From Nocardiopsis sp. N85 (GTDB lineage: Bacteria; Actinomycetota; Actinomycetes; Streptosporangiales; Streptosporangiaceae): a DNA stretch of 64,000 bases. This document shows, in pieces, positions 17,727 to 27,102 of the stretch. Location: positions 62,001 to 126,000 of the forward strand of contig NZ_JARBUT010000011.1 in NCBI RefSeq assembly GCF_028882275.1, read 5' to 3'. A model generated the notes under the pieces. It was not told the DNA's origin, ran no database searches, and saw nothing but the letters and a program-made list of their open reading frames with translations. The translations under genes and the position numbers were made by a program. Within the stretch, counting starts at the first letter, position 1. Each line of letters begins with the position of its first letter.

Positions 17727-19778
17727 TCAGGACAGTTCGTCGATGACGGTGAGGTCGTCACCGTCCAGGATCAGGATGTGCCGCTCCTCGGTGTCGACGG
17801 CGGCCACCGTCTCCCAGTCGGGGTGGACGCCCAGCGGCGCGGGCAGGAGGACATCGCCGTCACGGATCTTCGCGCCGCTGGCGACGTCCCATACGGTGCC
17901 CATCGGTTCGTCGTGCTCGATCGGTTCGTCGACCCCGGCGTAGAGCCGTTCCCCGTCCGGGGAGAAGACCAGCGCCGCGACCTCGTCGTGGTCCTCGCCG
18001 ACCGGGTCCATGGAGCGGATCGTCCCGCCGCTCCGCAGGTCGATCAGGCGCACCGATCCGTCGTCCCGCAGCGCCATGAGCGAAGGGTCGGTCGGGTGCA
18101 GGCCGAACACCATGTCCCCGAGGCCCTCGAAGTAGTGGGCCCACTCCCCGGTGCCGACGTCCCACACCGCGATGCCCAGGAGCGTTTCACCGTCGTGCGA
18201 GGTCAACCGGGCGACCAGGTGCCCTCCGTCGGCGGTGTACTCCAGGCGCGAGAACGGCCCTTCGAGGGAGACGTCGCGGACGACCTCTCCCGTCTCCACG
18301 TCCCAGACCACGAGGACGTTCCCGTTCTCGAAGTCCTCGTTCCGGACGCCGAGCGCGGCCGCTCGGGCGCCATCGGGGGACACGGCGGGCGCGCGGAGGT
18401 GGGAGACGTCCGGGTCGTTCGAGGTCAGCGTGGTGACGAGGACGGCGCCGTCGTCGTCGAGGATCTCGACCCGGTCGCCGTGTGCGGCGGCGATCGACCC
18501 CTCGGGGTTGACGTCGGTGCCCCCCGGGGTGGGGTTCAGGTGGCCGACCATCTCCCCGGCCCGCCAGTCCCACACGGAGAAGGACGTCACGCCGGTGACG
18601 TACATCCGCTCCCCGTCGGGGGAGAAGGTGACCTCGTCGGCCAGCCACAGGTCCGGGTCGACCTCGGTCGACGCGAAGGCGTCGTTGGGCACCCCGCCCT
18701 CGGTCTCCTCGCGGCCCGCGCCGCCCGACCCCCCGTCCCCGGTCCCGCTCCCGGCGTCGGTGTTCGAGGCCTCTCCGCCGGGCAGGGCGGTGAGCGCGTA
18801 CCCGCCCCCGCCCACCAGGAGCAGGGCGGCCGCGGCGGCTCCGGCGGTCAGCGCGGGCCGCCGCCACCGGTCCTCACCGGCGGGGGAGCCCCGGGCGTCG
18901 GCCTCGTGCTCCCGCAGGCGCCGCACCTTCTCGGTGACGGGCGCGGGCAGCCACTCGTGCTCGGTCGACGGCACGGGCACGTCGGTCAGGGCGGCGAGGA
19001 TCCCGACGGTGTCCGGCCGGCCGGCCGGGTCCTTGGCCAGGCAGCGGGTCAGGAGATCGCGCAGGGGGCCTTCGGGCACGGCGCCGAGGTCCGGTTCGCC
19101 CGACGTGATCCGGCGCAGGACCTCTCCGGGGCGGCCGGTCCCGAAGGGGGGAGCGCCGCCGGCCGCGAACACCGCCGTTCCGGCCAGGGAGAACACGTCG
19201 CTCCCGGACGAGACGTCCCGGCCGGTGATCTGCTCGGGGGAGGCGTAGGCGGGAGTGCCGAAGTTCTGTCCGGTGCGGGTCAGTACCGTGCCCTCCACCG
19301 CACGGGCGATGCCGAAGTCGATCACCTGAGGGCCGCGCGGCGAGAGCAGCACGTTGCCCGGTTTGAGGTCGCGGTGCGTCAGCCCGGCGTCGTGGACCGC
19401 CGCCAACGCCCGTGCCAGGCCCGAGACCAGCACCGGCAGGGACGCCGCGGGCAGGGGGCCGTGCTCGCGCACGGCCTCCTTCAAGGTGGGGCCGGGGACG
19501 TACTCGGTCGCCATCCACGGCACGTCCGCCTCGGTGTCCGCGTCCACCACCGCCGGGGTGAACGGGCCGCGCACCCGGCCGGCCGCCCGGACCTCGCGGG
19601 AGAACCGCGCCCGGAACTCGGGGTCGTGCGCGAGTTCGTCCTTGACGAGTTTCAGCGCGGCCAGGTCACCGCCGGGTGTGCGGGCCAGGTACACCTTGCC
19701 CATACCGCCCGCCCCGAGGCGGGCCAACAGGCGGTGGGGTCCGACGGACCGGGGGTCGTCGGGGGTGAGGGGGTGCAC
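17727..19778 (-). CDS. Ser/Thr kinase-TM-WD40 receptor (cassette 1, type A)
   Basis: 683 residues, first gene of cassette 1. The kinase domain is intact: GAGGMGKV (22-29), Lys43, H135-R-D137-LKPGN142, D154-F-G156 and SPEQ (180-183) in place of APE. A TM helix lies at about 308-332, followed by a Gly/Ser-rich stalk and a WD40-like propeller (SVWDWRAGEMVGHL, VVWDVETGEVV). It should be a membrane receptor kinase with the propeller outside. It is very similar through the whole kinase domain to the gene at 24856-26973. About 156 bp separate its start from the GerW-like gene and probably hold the cassette promoter. Confidence 0.92.
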   Translation of the reverse strand: MHPLTPDDPRSVGPHRLLARLGAGGMGKVYLARTPGGDLAALKLVKDELAHDPEFRARFSREVRAAGRVRGPFTPAVVDADTEADVPWMATEYVPGPTLKEAVREHGPLPAASLPVLVSGLARALAAVHDAGLTHRDLKPGNVLLSPRGPQVIDFGIARAVEGTVLTRTGQNFGTPAYASPEQITGRDVSSGSDVFSLAGTAVFAAGGAPPFGTGRPGEVLRRITSGEPDLGAVPEGPLRDLLTRCLAKDPAGRPDTVGILAALTDVPVPSTEHEWLPAPVTEKVRRLREHEADARGSPAGEDRWRRPALTAGAAAAALLLVGGGGYALTALPGGEASNTDAGSGTGDGGSGGAGREETEGGVPNDAFASTEVDPDLWLADEVTFSPDGERMYVTGVTSFSVWDWRAGEMVGHLNPTPGGTDVNPEGSIAAAHGDRVEILDDDGAVLVTTLTSNDPDVSHLRAPAVSPDGARAAALGVRNEDFENGNVLVVWDVETGEVVRDVSLEGPFSRLEYTADGGHLVARLTSHDGETLLGIAVWDVGTGEWAHYFEGLGDMVFGLHPTDPSLMALRDDGSVRLIDLRSGGTIRSMDPVGEDHDEVAALVFSPDGERLYAGVDEPIEHDEPMGTVWDVASGAKIRDGDVLLPAPLGVHPDWETVAAVDTEERHILILDGDDLTVIDELS

Positions 19779-19934
19779 GGGGGGTTCCTCACTGCGTCGG
19801 GACGGATGGTGCCGTGCCCGGGGACAAGGGGAGGAGCGGGGACCAAACTACCGGTCGGTTCGATCGGCGCGGACGACGGTGTCCGCTCATCGACTCCGGG
19901 GTGCGATCCCGCGCACCCCGGGCCGCCGTCCGGG

Positions 19935-20435
19935 TCACTCCCGCGCGCCGGTCTCCTGCTCCGACGTCTCCTCGGCCGTGGCGACGGTGCCCGCGGCGAT
20001 GGCGGCCTTGGCCGCGATCCCGCGCCGGCGTCGCACCTCGCGCAGGGACACCCCGACGATGCGGGTCGCCACCACCGCGCCGATCACCGCCAACGGCAGG
20101 ACGAGCGCCGTCACCGGCTGCCGGATCGGCTGGAAGCGCGCTCCGGACCCGTCCAGCACCACGAACCCGGCGGGGCGGGCCCGTAGCAGGCCGAAGCCGC
20201 CGGCCCCGTCACCATCGGAGATCAGGAGCCGTCCGGAACCGCCCCCCATCAGCGTCAGCCACGCCACCCGGGCCACCGGGACGACCGTCGTCGCCCCCTC
20301 GGTGACCGGCGCGCCGAACACCGTCTCGGCCCGCGCCCCCGCGCCGGTGCGCTCGATGAGTCCGGACAGCGCGGCCACGGCCGGATGGCGTGCGGCACGG
20401 CGCGCGGCACGGCGTGCCGCGGCGGATTCCGACAT
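19935..20435 (-). CDS. GerW/YtfJ-family sporulation-type protein
   Basis: 166 residues. The central motif VFGAPVTEGATTVVPVARV (about residues 40-58) followed by a Gly-rich GGGSG matches the GerW/YtfJ family, known from Bacillus spores and widespread in sporulating actinomycetes. Further along, a hydrophobic segment at about 107-128 (VTALVLPLAVIGAVVATRIVGV) could be membrane-associated. The start is supported by GGGAGATC upstream of the ATG. It stands alone between the two duplicated kinase cassettes, reading in the same direction. A spore or envelope role is inferred from the family only. Confidence 0.7.
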   Translation of the reverse strand: MSESAAARRAARRAARHPAVAALSGLIERTGAGARAETVFGAPVTEGATTVVPVARVAWLTLMGGGSGRLLISDGDGAGGFGLLRARPAGFVVLDGSGARFQPIRQPVTALVLPLAVIGAVVATRIVGVSLREVRRRRGIAAKAAIAAGTVATAEETSEQETGARE

Positions 20436-20453
20436 GTTGATCTCCCTGAATGC

Positions 20454-20467
20454 GAAAGCGGACTTTC
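20454..20467. promoter_or_regulatory. Short inverted repeat upstream of GerW-like gene
   Basis: GAAAG and CTTTC arms are separated by 4 nt, 18 nt upstream of the start codon. It could be an operator, but the arms are only 5 nt, so this is weak. Confidence 0.25.
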
Positions 20468-20721
20468 ACGCTATAGCGCCCTCCCTCGGCGGGGAACGGA
20501 ATCCGTTCCCGTGGCGCGTTCCGGCCACCCGGTCACGGCCGCCGTGGAGGATGGCGGCGCGGCGCGGGAGTCCAGGCGGCGCGGGGCCGGGTGTACGTCC
20601 ACGTGGGCGACACCCGCACGCACGGCACGAGGTCCGGTCGTGCGAGGGCGGCCCCCGGCGGCCGGCGAACCGCTCGCCCCGGTCGGTCGACCGGGACCCC
20701 GGCGGCCCGCCCGGAATCCGT

Positions 20722-22749
20722 TCAGAACAGCGGCTCTCCCGGCTCCAGGGTCTCGGCGTCCACCGGCACCACCCGGTTCTCGGGGGTGACGATCATCAGC
20801 GTCTCCCCGTCGGGATGCGCCGCCACGTGGACGAACCGGAGCGGGTCCTCGACCCCGGACAGCAGGTCCTCGCCGGTCTCGACGTCCCACACGTACGACG
20901 TGTGCCGGTCGGCCTCCGCGAGCTCGACATCGAGCAGGTACCAGTCCGCGTACAACCGCGTCCCGTCGGGGGACAGGCTCAGGTGCTCCATGCGGGTCAT
21001 CCACTCCTCGTTCAGGTACCCCTCCATGGCGAAGGAGCGCACCTCCCGCCGCCGGACGTAGTCCCACCACACCGACCGGTCCCCGGAGACGTGGACGATC
21101 TCGTCGGTACCCGGGACCACGGTGAAGACCCGATCCCTCGAATCCCGCACCGTGTGCAGCTCCCGGCCGTCCCGCGCGTCCCACACCGTCAGCTCCGTGC
21201 CGTTCGCGGTGACGACCCGCCCGGGATCGGGCAGGAGCGCCAGACCGGTGCGCTCGGGCACCATCGCGGCGAGCGCCTCGCCGGTGGCGGTGTCGACCAG
21301 CCCCACGCCGGCCCGACCCAGGCCGGTGTCCAGCGTGATCGTCATCAGCGACCCCTCCGGGCTGAACCCGGCGTGCAGCGCCTGCCGCGGATCGCTCACC
21401 CACACCCCGTCCGGCCCGCTCGGCCCCTTCTGCGGTCCCAGGTGCTCGAAGGTCGTCCCCGACGGCAGGTCGAACGTGGTCACCATGGTCACCGGGAATT
21501 CCATGCCCTCGAACCCACGCTCCACCCCGGCCGCCACCAGGCAGCCCGTCGGCGAGAAGACCGGTTCCAGACGCGCCCCCACCTCGGTCAGCCGGGCGAT
21601 CTCCTCGCCCGCCCGCCAGTCCCACACGCCCAGTCCCCCGTCGGTGAGCACCGCGAGCAGCGACCCGTCCGGTGAGAACGCCGTGGCCCACGCCGGGACC
21701 TCCGCCCCGTCCAACGGCGCCTCGGGCGCCGGGTAGGCGACGCCCTCCGCGCAGTCCGCGCCCTCGGACATCACCGGGCCGGTGGTCTCGCCCCCGGCCG
21801 GGTCCCCGTCGCCCCCGTGGGCCCACAGCCCGGTCGCCGCGATCGCGGCCAGCGCCACCGCGCCCGCCGTCACCGCCACGATCCGCCGCCGTCGGGCCGC
21901 CTCCGGGCGCCGCCCCGTCTCCTCGCCGAGGGGCGCGTCCCCTGCCGCGACGACCAGGTCCCGCTGCTCCCCGGCCCGGACGCGGACCACCGAGAGCACC
22001 TCCGGCGGCCAGGGGTCGGCCGCGCGCGGCCCGCCGAGCATGCGCACCAGGTCGGCGGCGACGGGCCGCAGGATCGGGCCGTTGCGCAGGCACGCCTCCA
22101 CCAGGCCGCGCAGCTGCAACGGCACCCGGGCCAGCCCTTCGGGGCCCTCCACCCCGCTCGCCGCGAACGACACCGTCGCCGCCCACGCGAACACGTCGAC
22201 ACCCGGGCCCACGCCGCCCTCCGGGGCGGCGAACGACGGGTGCGGCGCCCGTCGGTCCACGTCGGCGACCGCCCACTCCAGACCGGGGTCGGCGAGCAGG
22301 GCCCGTTCGGTGGTGATCAGCACCCCGTCCGGCCACAGCGACCCGTGCGCCCGGCCCGCCGCGTGGAGGTCGTCGAGCCCCAACGCCAGGTGCAGGGCCA
22401 CCGCGTGCACGGCGTCCACGGTCAACGGGCCCACCTCGCCCACCAGCTCGGTGAGGGTCATCCCGTACGGCCGCTCCACCGCCACCCACGGCACCGCGCC
22501 GCGCAGGTCGGCCGCGCGCACCGCGCACACCCGTTCGCTCTCCAGGCGGTGGCCGCTCTCCACCAGTTCCCCGAACACCGACCGGAACCGGGCGTCGGTG
22601 GCGTACTCCGAACGCACCACCCGCACCGCCGTGGGCGGACCGCCCGGTGTGGAACCCAGGTAGACGCGCGCGCAGGCGTCCTCGCCGAGACGGGAGTGGA
22701 GCCGGTAGGGGCCGACGGAGGGCGGATCGTGGGGATGGAGGGGGCGCAT
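20722..22749 (-). CDS. Pseudokinase-TM-WD40 receptor (cassette 2, type C')
   Basis: 675 residues from the conserved MRPLHPHDPP start. The kinase-like domain keeps the fold pattern but not catalysis: the glycine loop is degraded (LGEDACARVY), Lys43 is Arg, HRD (135-137) is H-G-S, Asn142 is Gly, and DFG (154-156) is D-P-G. It is the counterpart of the gene at 13724-15544, yet with partly different substitutions, so both have remained catalytically broken while diverging. A TM helix lies near residues 285-305 and a WD40-like ectodomain follows (GVWDWRAGEEIARL; TVWDARDGRELHTV). It ends cassette 2, 33 nt after gene B'. Confidence 0.85.
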   Translation of the reverse strand: MRPLHPHDPPSVGPYRLHSRLGEDACARVYLGSTPGGPPTAVRVVRSEYATDARFRSVFGELVESGHRLESERVCAVRAADLRGAVPWVAVERPYGMTLTELVGEVGPLTVDAVHAVALHLALGLDDLHAAGRAHGSLWPDGVLITTERALLADPGLEWAVADVDRRAPHPSFAAPEGGVGPGVDVFAWAATVSFAASGVEGPEGLARVPLQLRGLVEACLRNGPILRPVAADLVRMLGGPRAADPWPPEVLSVVRVRAGEQRDLVVAAGDAPLGEETGRRPEAARRRRIVAVTAGAVALAAIAATGLWAHGGDGDPAGGETTGPVMSEGADCAEGVAYPAPEAPLDGAEVPAWATAFSPDGSLLAVLTDGGLGVWDWRAGEEIARLTEVGARLEPVFSPTGCLVAAGVERGFEGMEFPVTMVTTFDLPSGTTFEHLGPQKGPSGPDGVWVSDPRQALHAGFSPEGSLMTITLDTGLGRAGVGLVDTATGEALAAMVPERTGLALLPDPGRVVTANGTELTVWDARDGRELHTVRDSRDRVFTVVPGTDEIVHVSGDRSVWWDYVRRREVRSFAMEGYLNEEWMTRMEHLSLSPDGTRLYADWYLLDVELAEADRHTSYVWDVETGEDLLSGVEDPLRFVHVAAHPDGETLMIVTPENRVVPVDAETLEPGEPLF

Positions 22750-22782
22750 GGTCCTCGGGGCGGGGTCGGGGCGGACGGTGGG

Positions 22783-24843
22783 TCAGCCGATGCGGTCGAT
22801 CAGGCGCATGCGTTCGGGGTCGATCACCCAGACCGGGGCGCCGTCCAACGGGATGCCCGTGATGACCTCTCCCCCGGGGTGGACGGTGATCCCGCCGATG
22901 AACCCCTCGTCCTTCTCCTCGGTGAGCTCCCGCCCGGAGGACAGCTCCCACACCTTGGTTCCGAACCGGGCGGCCTTCTCCGGGGTGATGACGAAGTCCG
23001 GTGACCTGTGGTTGGCGTAGAGGCGGTCGCCCTCGGGGTTCACCGCCAGCTCGCCGAGAGAACTCCCCTCGGGGAGTTCGGCGGTGAACTCACCGAGCAC
23101 CTCTCCGCCGGGCAGGCCGGTGCGGACGATCCGCCCGTCCTCGGTGACGTGGTACATCTCCGAGCCGACGAGCGCGACGTTGGCGCCCCACCCGGAGGCC
23201 ACCCCCTCCAGGCTCAGGACCTCCTCTCGGCTCTCGGCGTCCCACACGTTCAACCGACCGCTGAAGTCCAGGCCGATGACGTGCGCGCCGTCGGCGGTCG
23301 CGTGGATCTCGTGGGCGTTGGACGGGCCCCGGTAGGCGCCCACGATCTCATCGGTCTCCAGCTCCACCTCGATGACGGTGGAGTCCGACATCCAGTCGGC
23401 GTACAGCAGCGACCCGCCGTCGTGGGAGAACGCCACCGCCTTGACGTCGGTGCCCTCCTGGTAGACCCGGTGCTCGCCGGTCTCGACCGTGTACACGTGC
23501 GCGCCGTCGGCGTCCGCGTAGCCGATCCGGCATCCGTCGGGGGAGATCACGGGGACCGCCCCGGACCCCTCCGTCTCGATGTCGATGCGGGCCGACTCGG
23601 TCCCCTCCCGCCAGTCCCACAGGACGATGCCCTCGTTCCCGCCCACCACCAGGACGTCCCCCTCGGGGGAGAAGGCCGTGGCGAGCAACCGGCTGGTGGG
23701 CGCCAGCGGCCGTTCCCGGGCGTTGGCGGCGAACCCGGCGGCCACGTGGGTGCTCAGATCGCACCGGTCGCGCAGCCCCGGGCCCTCCTCGGGAGCCTCC
23801 TCGCCCCCGCCCCGGTTCGTCACCGCGGCCCACGTTCCGGCCCCGCCGACGAGCAGCAGCGCGGTGGCGGCCGCACCCGCGACGAGCAGCCTCCGCCCAC
23901 GGCGGCGGGCCCGCTCCAGCGCCCGCCGGTCGAGCGGGTGGGAGTACGTCGACGACTCCACGGCCTCCCGGTACTCCCGGGAGATCCCGGTCAGGAGTCC
24001 GACGGCGGCCGGTGGGAGCCACGCCTCGGCCGAGGCGGCGGGCGCGGCCGGACCGCCCAGCGTCTTCAGCACCTGGCGGGAGGTGGGGCGCCGGGCGGGG
24101 TCCTTCGCCAGACAGGCCTCGATCAGCCCGCGCAGCGACTCGGGCACACCGCTGAGCACGGGATCGTTGTGGGCGATGCGGTACAGGACCGCGGAGGGGT
24201 GCCCCTCGCCGAACGGTCCGGTGCCGGTGAGCGCGTACACGAGCACCCCGCCCAGCGCGAACACGTCGGAGGCCGTCCCGCCCACCTCCTCGCGGACGTG
24301 CTCCGGGGCCATGTACCCGGGGGTCCCGACGATCCGCCCGTCCTCGCCGTGGGCGTCCCCCATGGCCCCGGCGATGCCGAAGTCGATCACCTGCGGGCCG
24401 GAGGCGGAGACCATGACGTTGCCGGGTTTGAGATCGCGGTGCGCCATGCCGGTCGCGTGTACCCGGCCGAGCGCCTCGGCCACGCCCCGGCCCAGGAACC
24501 GGACGGCGTCCTCGGTGAGCGGCCCCGTGAGCTGGACGAGGTCGTGCAGGGAGGGCCCCATGACGTACTCGGTGGCCATCCACGGGGTCTGCCCGGACGG
24601 GTCGGCGTCCAGCACCCGGGGGGTGTGGGGGCCGTGCACCCGGCGGGCCAGGTCGAGTTCGAGGGCGAAGCGCCCGCGGAAGTCGGGGTCGTAGGCGTAC
24701 TCGGCGCGCACGACCTTGACGGCGACGGCGCCGCCGTCGGGTGCCGTGCCCAGGTACACGCGGCCCATGCCGCCGACACCGAGCAGGGAACGTATCCGGT
24801 AGGGGCCGACGGTCCGGGGGTCGCCGAGGGCGAGTGGTCGCAT
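22783..24843 (-). CDS. Ser/Thr kinase-TM-WD40 receptor (cassette 2, type B')
   Basis: 686 residues with an intact kinase: GVGGMGRV (22-29), Lys43, H135-R-D137-LKPGN142, D154-F-G156 and MAPEH at the APE position. The kinase domain is nearly superimposable on that of the gene at 15562-17709, including VRAEYAYDP after Lys43 and NVMVSASGPQVIDFG. A basic juxtamembrane stretch (RRALERARRRGRRLL) precedes a TM helix at about 320-343, and a WD40-like propeller follows (VLWDWREGTESARI). It lies 12 nt after gene A'. It is probably a sensor of extracellular or envelope ligands. Confidence 0.92.
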   Translation of the reverse strand: MRPLALGDPRTVGPYRIRSLLGVGGMGRVYLGTAPDGGAVAVKVVRAEYAYDPDFRGRFALELDLARRVHGPHTPRVLDADPSGQTPWMATEYVMGPSLHDLVQLTGPLTEDAVRFLGRGVAEALGRVHATGMAHRDLKPGNVMVSASGPQVIDFGIAGAMGDAHGEDGRIVGTPGYMAPEHVREEVGGTASDVFALGGVLVYALTGTGPFGEGHPSAVLYRIAHNDPVLSGVPESLRGLIEACLAKDPARRPTSRQVLKTLGGPAAPAASAEAWLPPAAVGLLTGISREYREAVESSTYSHPLDRRALERARRRGRRLLVAGAAATALLLVGGAGTWAAVTNRGGGEEAPEEGPGLRDRCDLSTHVAAGFAANARERPLAPTSRLLATAFSPEGDVLVVGGNEGIVLWDWREGTESARIDIETEGSGAVPVISPDGCRIGYADADGAHVYTVETGEHRVYQEGTDVKAVAFSHDGGSLLYADWMSDSTVIEVELETDEIVGAYRGPSNAHEIHATADGAHVIGLDFSGRLNVWDAESREEVLSLEGVASGWGANVALVGSEMYHVTEDGRIVRTGLPGGEVLGEFTAELPEGSSLGELAVNPEGDRLYANHRSPDFVITPEKAARFGTKVWELSSGRELTEEKDEGFIGGITVHPGGEVITGIPLDGAPVWVIDPERMRLIDRIG

Positions 24844-24855
24844 GGCGGGCTCCTC

Positions 24856-26973
24856 CTAGGTCAGCTCGGCGACGGTGGTGTACGCGCCGTCCAGGATCAG
24901 GATCCGGCCGCCGCCGTCGGCGGCGACGGCCAGGTGCTCCCCGTCGGGGTGGGCGCCCATCGGGCCGTACACCATCACGTCGGCGTCGTGCAGGAGTTCG
25001 CCGGTCCGCGGATCCCACACGCTGCCCCGGTCGTCGGCCCACCCGTAGGCGGCGCCGTACAACCGGTCGCCGTCGACGGAGTAGCCCAGGCCGGTGATCG
25101 CCTCGTGCTCCTCGCCGGGCTCGGCCATGGCGCGCACCGCGTTCCCGGTGGCGATGTCGACGACGCGCACCGTCCGGTCCTCGGTCCGGACCGCCATGGT
25201 CCGCCCGTCGGGGGACGGGGCGAGGTGGAAGATCACGCCGTCCTCGCCCCCGATCCGGTACAGCTCCTCCCCGGTCCGCGCGTCCCACACGGCCACGTGG
25301 TCGTTGTTCCAGGACCGGTCGGTGACGACGCCCACCAGACGGGTGTCGTCGAGGGCGAAGACCAGGTCGCCGATCAGCCCGTCCACCGGGATCTCCGGAC
25401 CCTCCGGAGTCTCCTCCTCGACGTCCCAGACCTGGATGAGCCGGTCGCCGTCGGGGTCGCCGCCCTCGGCGGCGACCAGGGCCAGACGGGAACCGTCGGA
25501 GGTGAACGCGGGCATGTCGTAGAAGCCCCGGCCCTCGTTGTCGTAGCCGAGGCGGGTGATCTCCTCGCCGGTGGCGGCGTCCCACAACGTCACGTGTTCC
25601 GAGCCGATCCCGTACCCGGTGGCGAAGAGCCCGTCGGGCCGCAGGGCCGCCGCCTGGGGCGCGGCACCGCCGATCACCCGGATCAGCTCCTGCGCGCGCC
25701 AGTCCCAGACCGAGACCCCCGCCGTCCCGAAGACGTACAGGGTCTCGCCGTCCTCCGAGAACACCAGGTCGTAGGCCCACCCGGCCAGCGGCGACGAGTC
25801 CGGCTCCGCCGACGCCTCGGAGGTGGAGGGGGACGCTCCGGGTTCCGACGGCGAGGCGCTCGGTTCCGCGGTCGACGTCCCACCGCCCGACGGCAGGGTC
25901 AGGGCCAGGGCCGTGCCACCCAGCACGACCACGGCCGCGGCGGCGGCCGCGACCGCCGCCCGGCGTCGCCGTCGCGTTCCGGCCGGGCCGGTCGGCGGCA
26001 CCGCGTCCCCGGCCCCCGCGGCCTCCTCGGGGCCGGGGACGCCCCGGGCCGGTGGGGCCATCGCCTCGGTGGTGCGCTCGGCCTCCTCCACGGACCGGGT
26101 CCGGTCCCTCTGGAGGTCGATCTGCTCGGTCACGGGTGAGGGCAGCCAGCCGTGTTCGGCGGTCGGCGGCGGCAGCGACTCCAGGGCGCTCAGGATGTCC
26201 GCCGTCTCCGGCCGCTCGTCCGGGTCCTTGGCCAGACACCGGGACAGCACGTCGCGCAGGGGCCCCTCGGTGATCACGTCCAGGTTCGGCTCGCCGGTCA
26301 TCACCCGGCGCAGTACCTCACCGGGCCGGCCGGGCCCGAAGGGGGGCTCACCGCTCGCGGCGAACACCACGGTCCCGGCCAGCGAGAACACGTCGCTCTT
26401 GGGCGAGACGCCCTCGCCGACGACCTGCTCGGGGGAGGTGTAGGCGGGGGTGCCGAGGGTCTGTCCGGTGCGGGTGAGGACGGTCCCCTCGACGGCGCGG
26501 GCGATGCCGAAGTCGATCACCTGCGGGCCGCGCGGCGACAGCAGGACGTTGCTCGGCTTGAGGTCGCGGTGCATCAGCCCGGCCTCGTGGATCGTCGCCA
26601 GTGCCCGGGCCAGGCCCAAGGTGAGGACCGGCAGCGACTCCGGCGGGAAGGGGCCGCCCGACAGCACCGCCTGTTTGAGGGTGGGACCGGGGACGTACTC
26701 GGTGGCCATCCACGGCACGTCCGCCTCGGTGTCGGCGTCCGCGACCGCCGGGGTGAACGGCCCGCGCACCCGTCCGGCGGCGCGGACCTCTCGGGCGAAC
26801 CGCGCCCGGAACAGCAGATCGTGCGCCAGGTCCTCACGGACCACCTTGAGGGCGGCCAGATGGCCGTCGGCGGTGCGCGCCAGGTACACCCTGCCCATGC
26901 CGCCGGCGCCCAGCCGGGCGAGCAGCCGGTGGGGGCCGATCCGCTGCGGGTCGTCAGGGGCCAGGGGTCGCAC
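24856..26973 (-). CDS. Ser/Thr kinase-TM-WD40 receptor (cassette 2, type A')
   Basis: I chose GTG 26973, giving 705 residues: it puts the shared 'M-R-P-L-x-P-D-D-P' start and all kinase motifs in register with the six paralogues. A GTG six codons earlier is possible. The kinase is intact (GAGGMGRV, Lys43, H135-R-D137-LKPSN142, D154-F-G156, SPEQ) and closely matches 17727-19778. A TM helix lies near residues 325-348, then a Ser/Glu-rich stalk and a WD40-like ectodomain (SVWDWRAQELIRV; AVWDARTGEELYRI). It is the first gene of cassette 2, with about 130 bp upstream to gene D's stop codon. Confidence 0.9.
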   Translation of the reverse strand: MRPLAPDDPQRIGPHRLLARLGAGGMGRVYLARTADGHLAALKVVREDLAHDLLFRARFAREVRAAGRVRGPFTPAVADADTEADVPWMATEYVPGPTLKQAVLSGGPFPPESLPVLTLGLARALATIHEAGLMHRDLKPSNVLLSPRGPQVIDFGIARAVEGTVLTRTGQTLGTPAYTSPEQVVGEGVSPKSDVFSLAGTVVFAASGEPPFGPGRPGEVLRRVMTGEPNLDVITEGPLRDVLSRCLAKDPDERPETADILSALESLPPPTAEHGWLPSPVTEQIDLQRDRTRSVEEAERTTEAMAPPARGVPGPEEAAGAGDAVPPTGPAGTRRRRRAAVAAAAAAVVVLGGTALALTLPSGGGTSTAEPSASPSEPGASPSTSEASAEPDSSPLAGWAYDLVFSEDGETLYVFGTAGVSVWDWRAQELIRVIGGAAPQAAALRPDGLFATGYGIGSEHVTLWDAATGEEITRLGYDNEGRGFYDMPAFTSDGSRLALVAAEGGDPDGDRLIQVWDVEEETPEGPEIPVDGLIGDLVFALDDTRLVGVVTDRSWNNDHVAVWDARTGEELYRIGGEDGVIFHLAPSPDGRTMAVRTEDRTVRVVDIATGNAVRAMAEPGEEHEAITGLGYSVDGDRLYGAAYGWADDRGSVWDPRTGELLHDADVMVYGPMGAHPDGEHLAVAADGGGRILILDGAYTTVAELT

Positions 26974-27102
26974 GGCGGGCACGTTCCTCACGTGGTCGAG
27001 GTACGGGAGCGGGGAGGGCCGGGGAGGGGGAGGGTGTTCCTGTCAATGTAGCGGTCGGGTGACGAAGCGTGCGTGACGCGGTCGAACGCGGACCCGGGAG
27101 GA

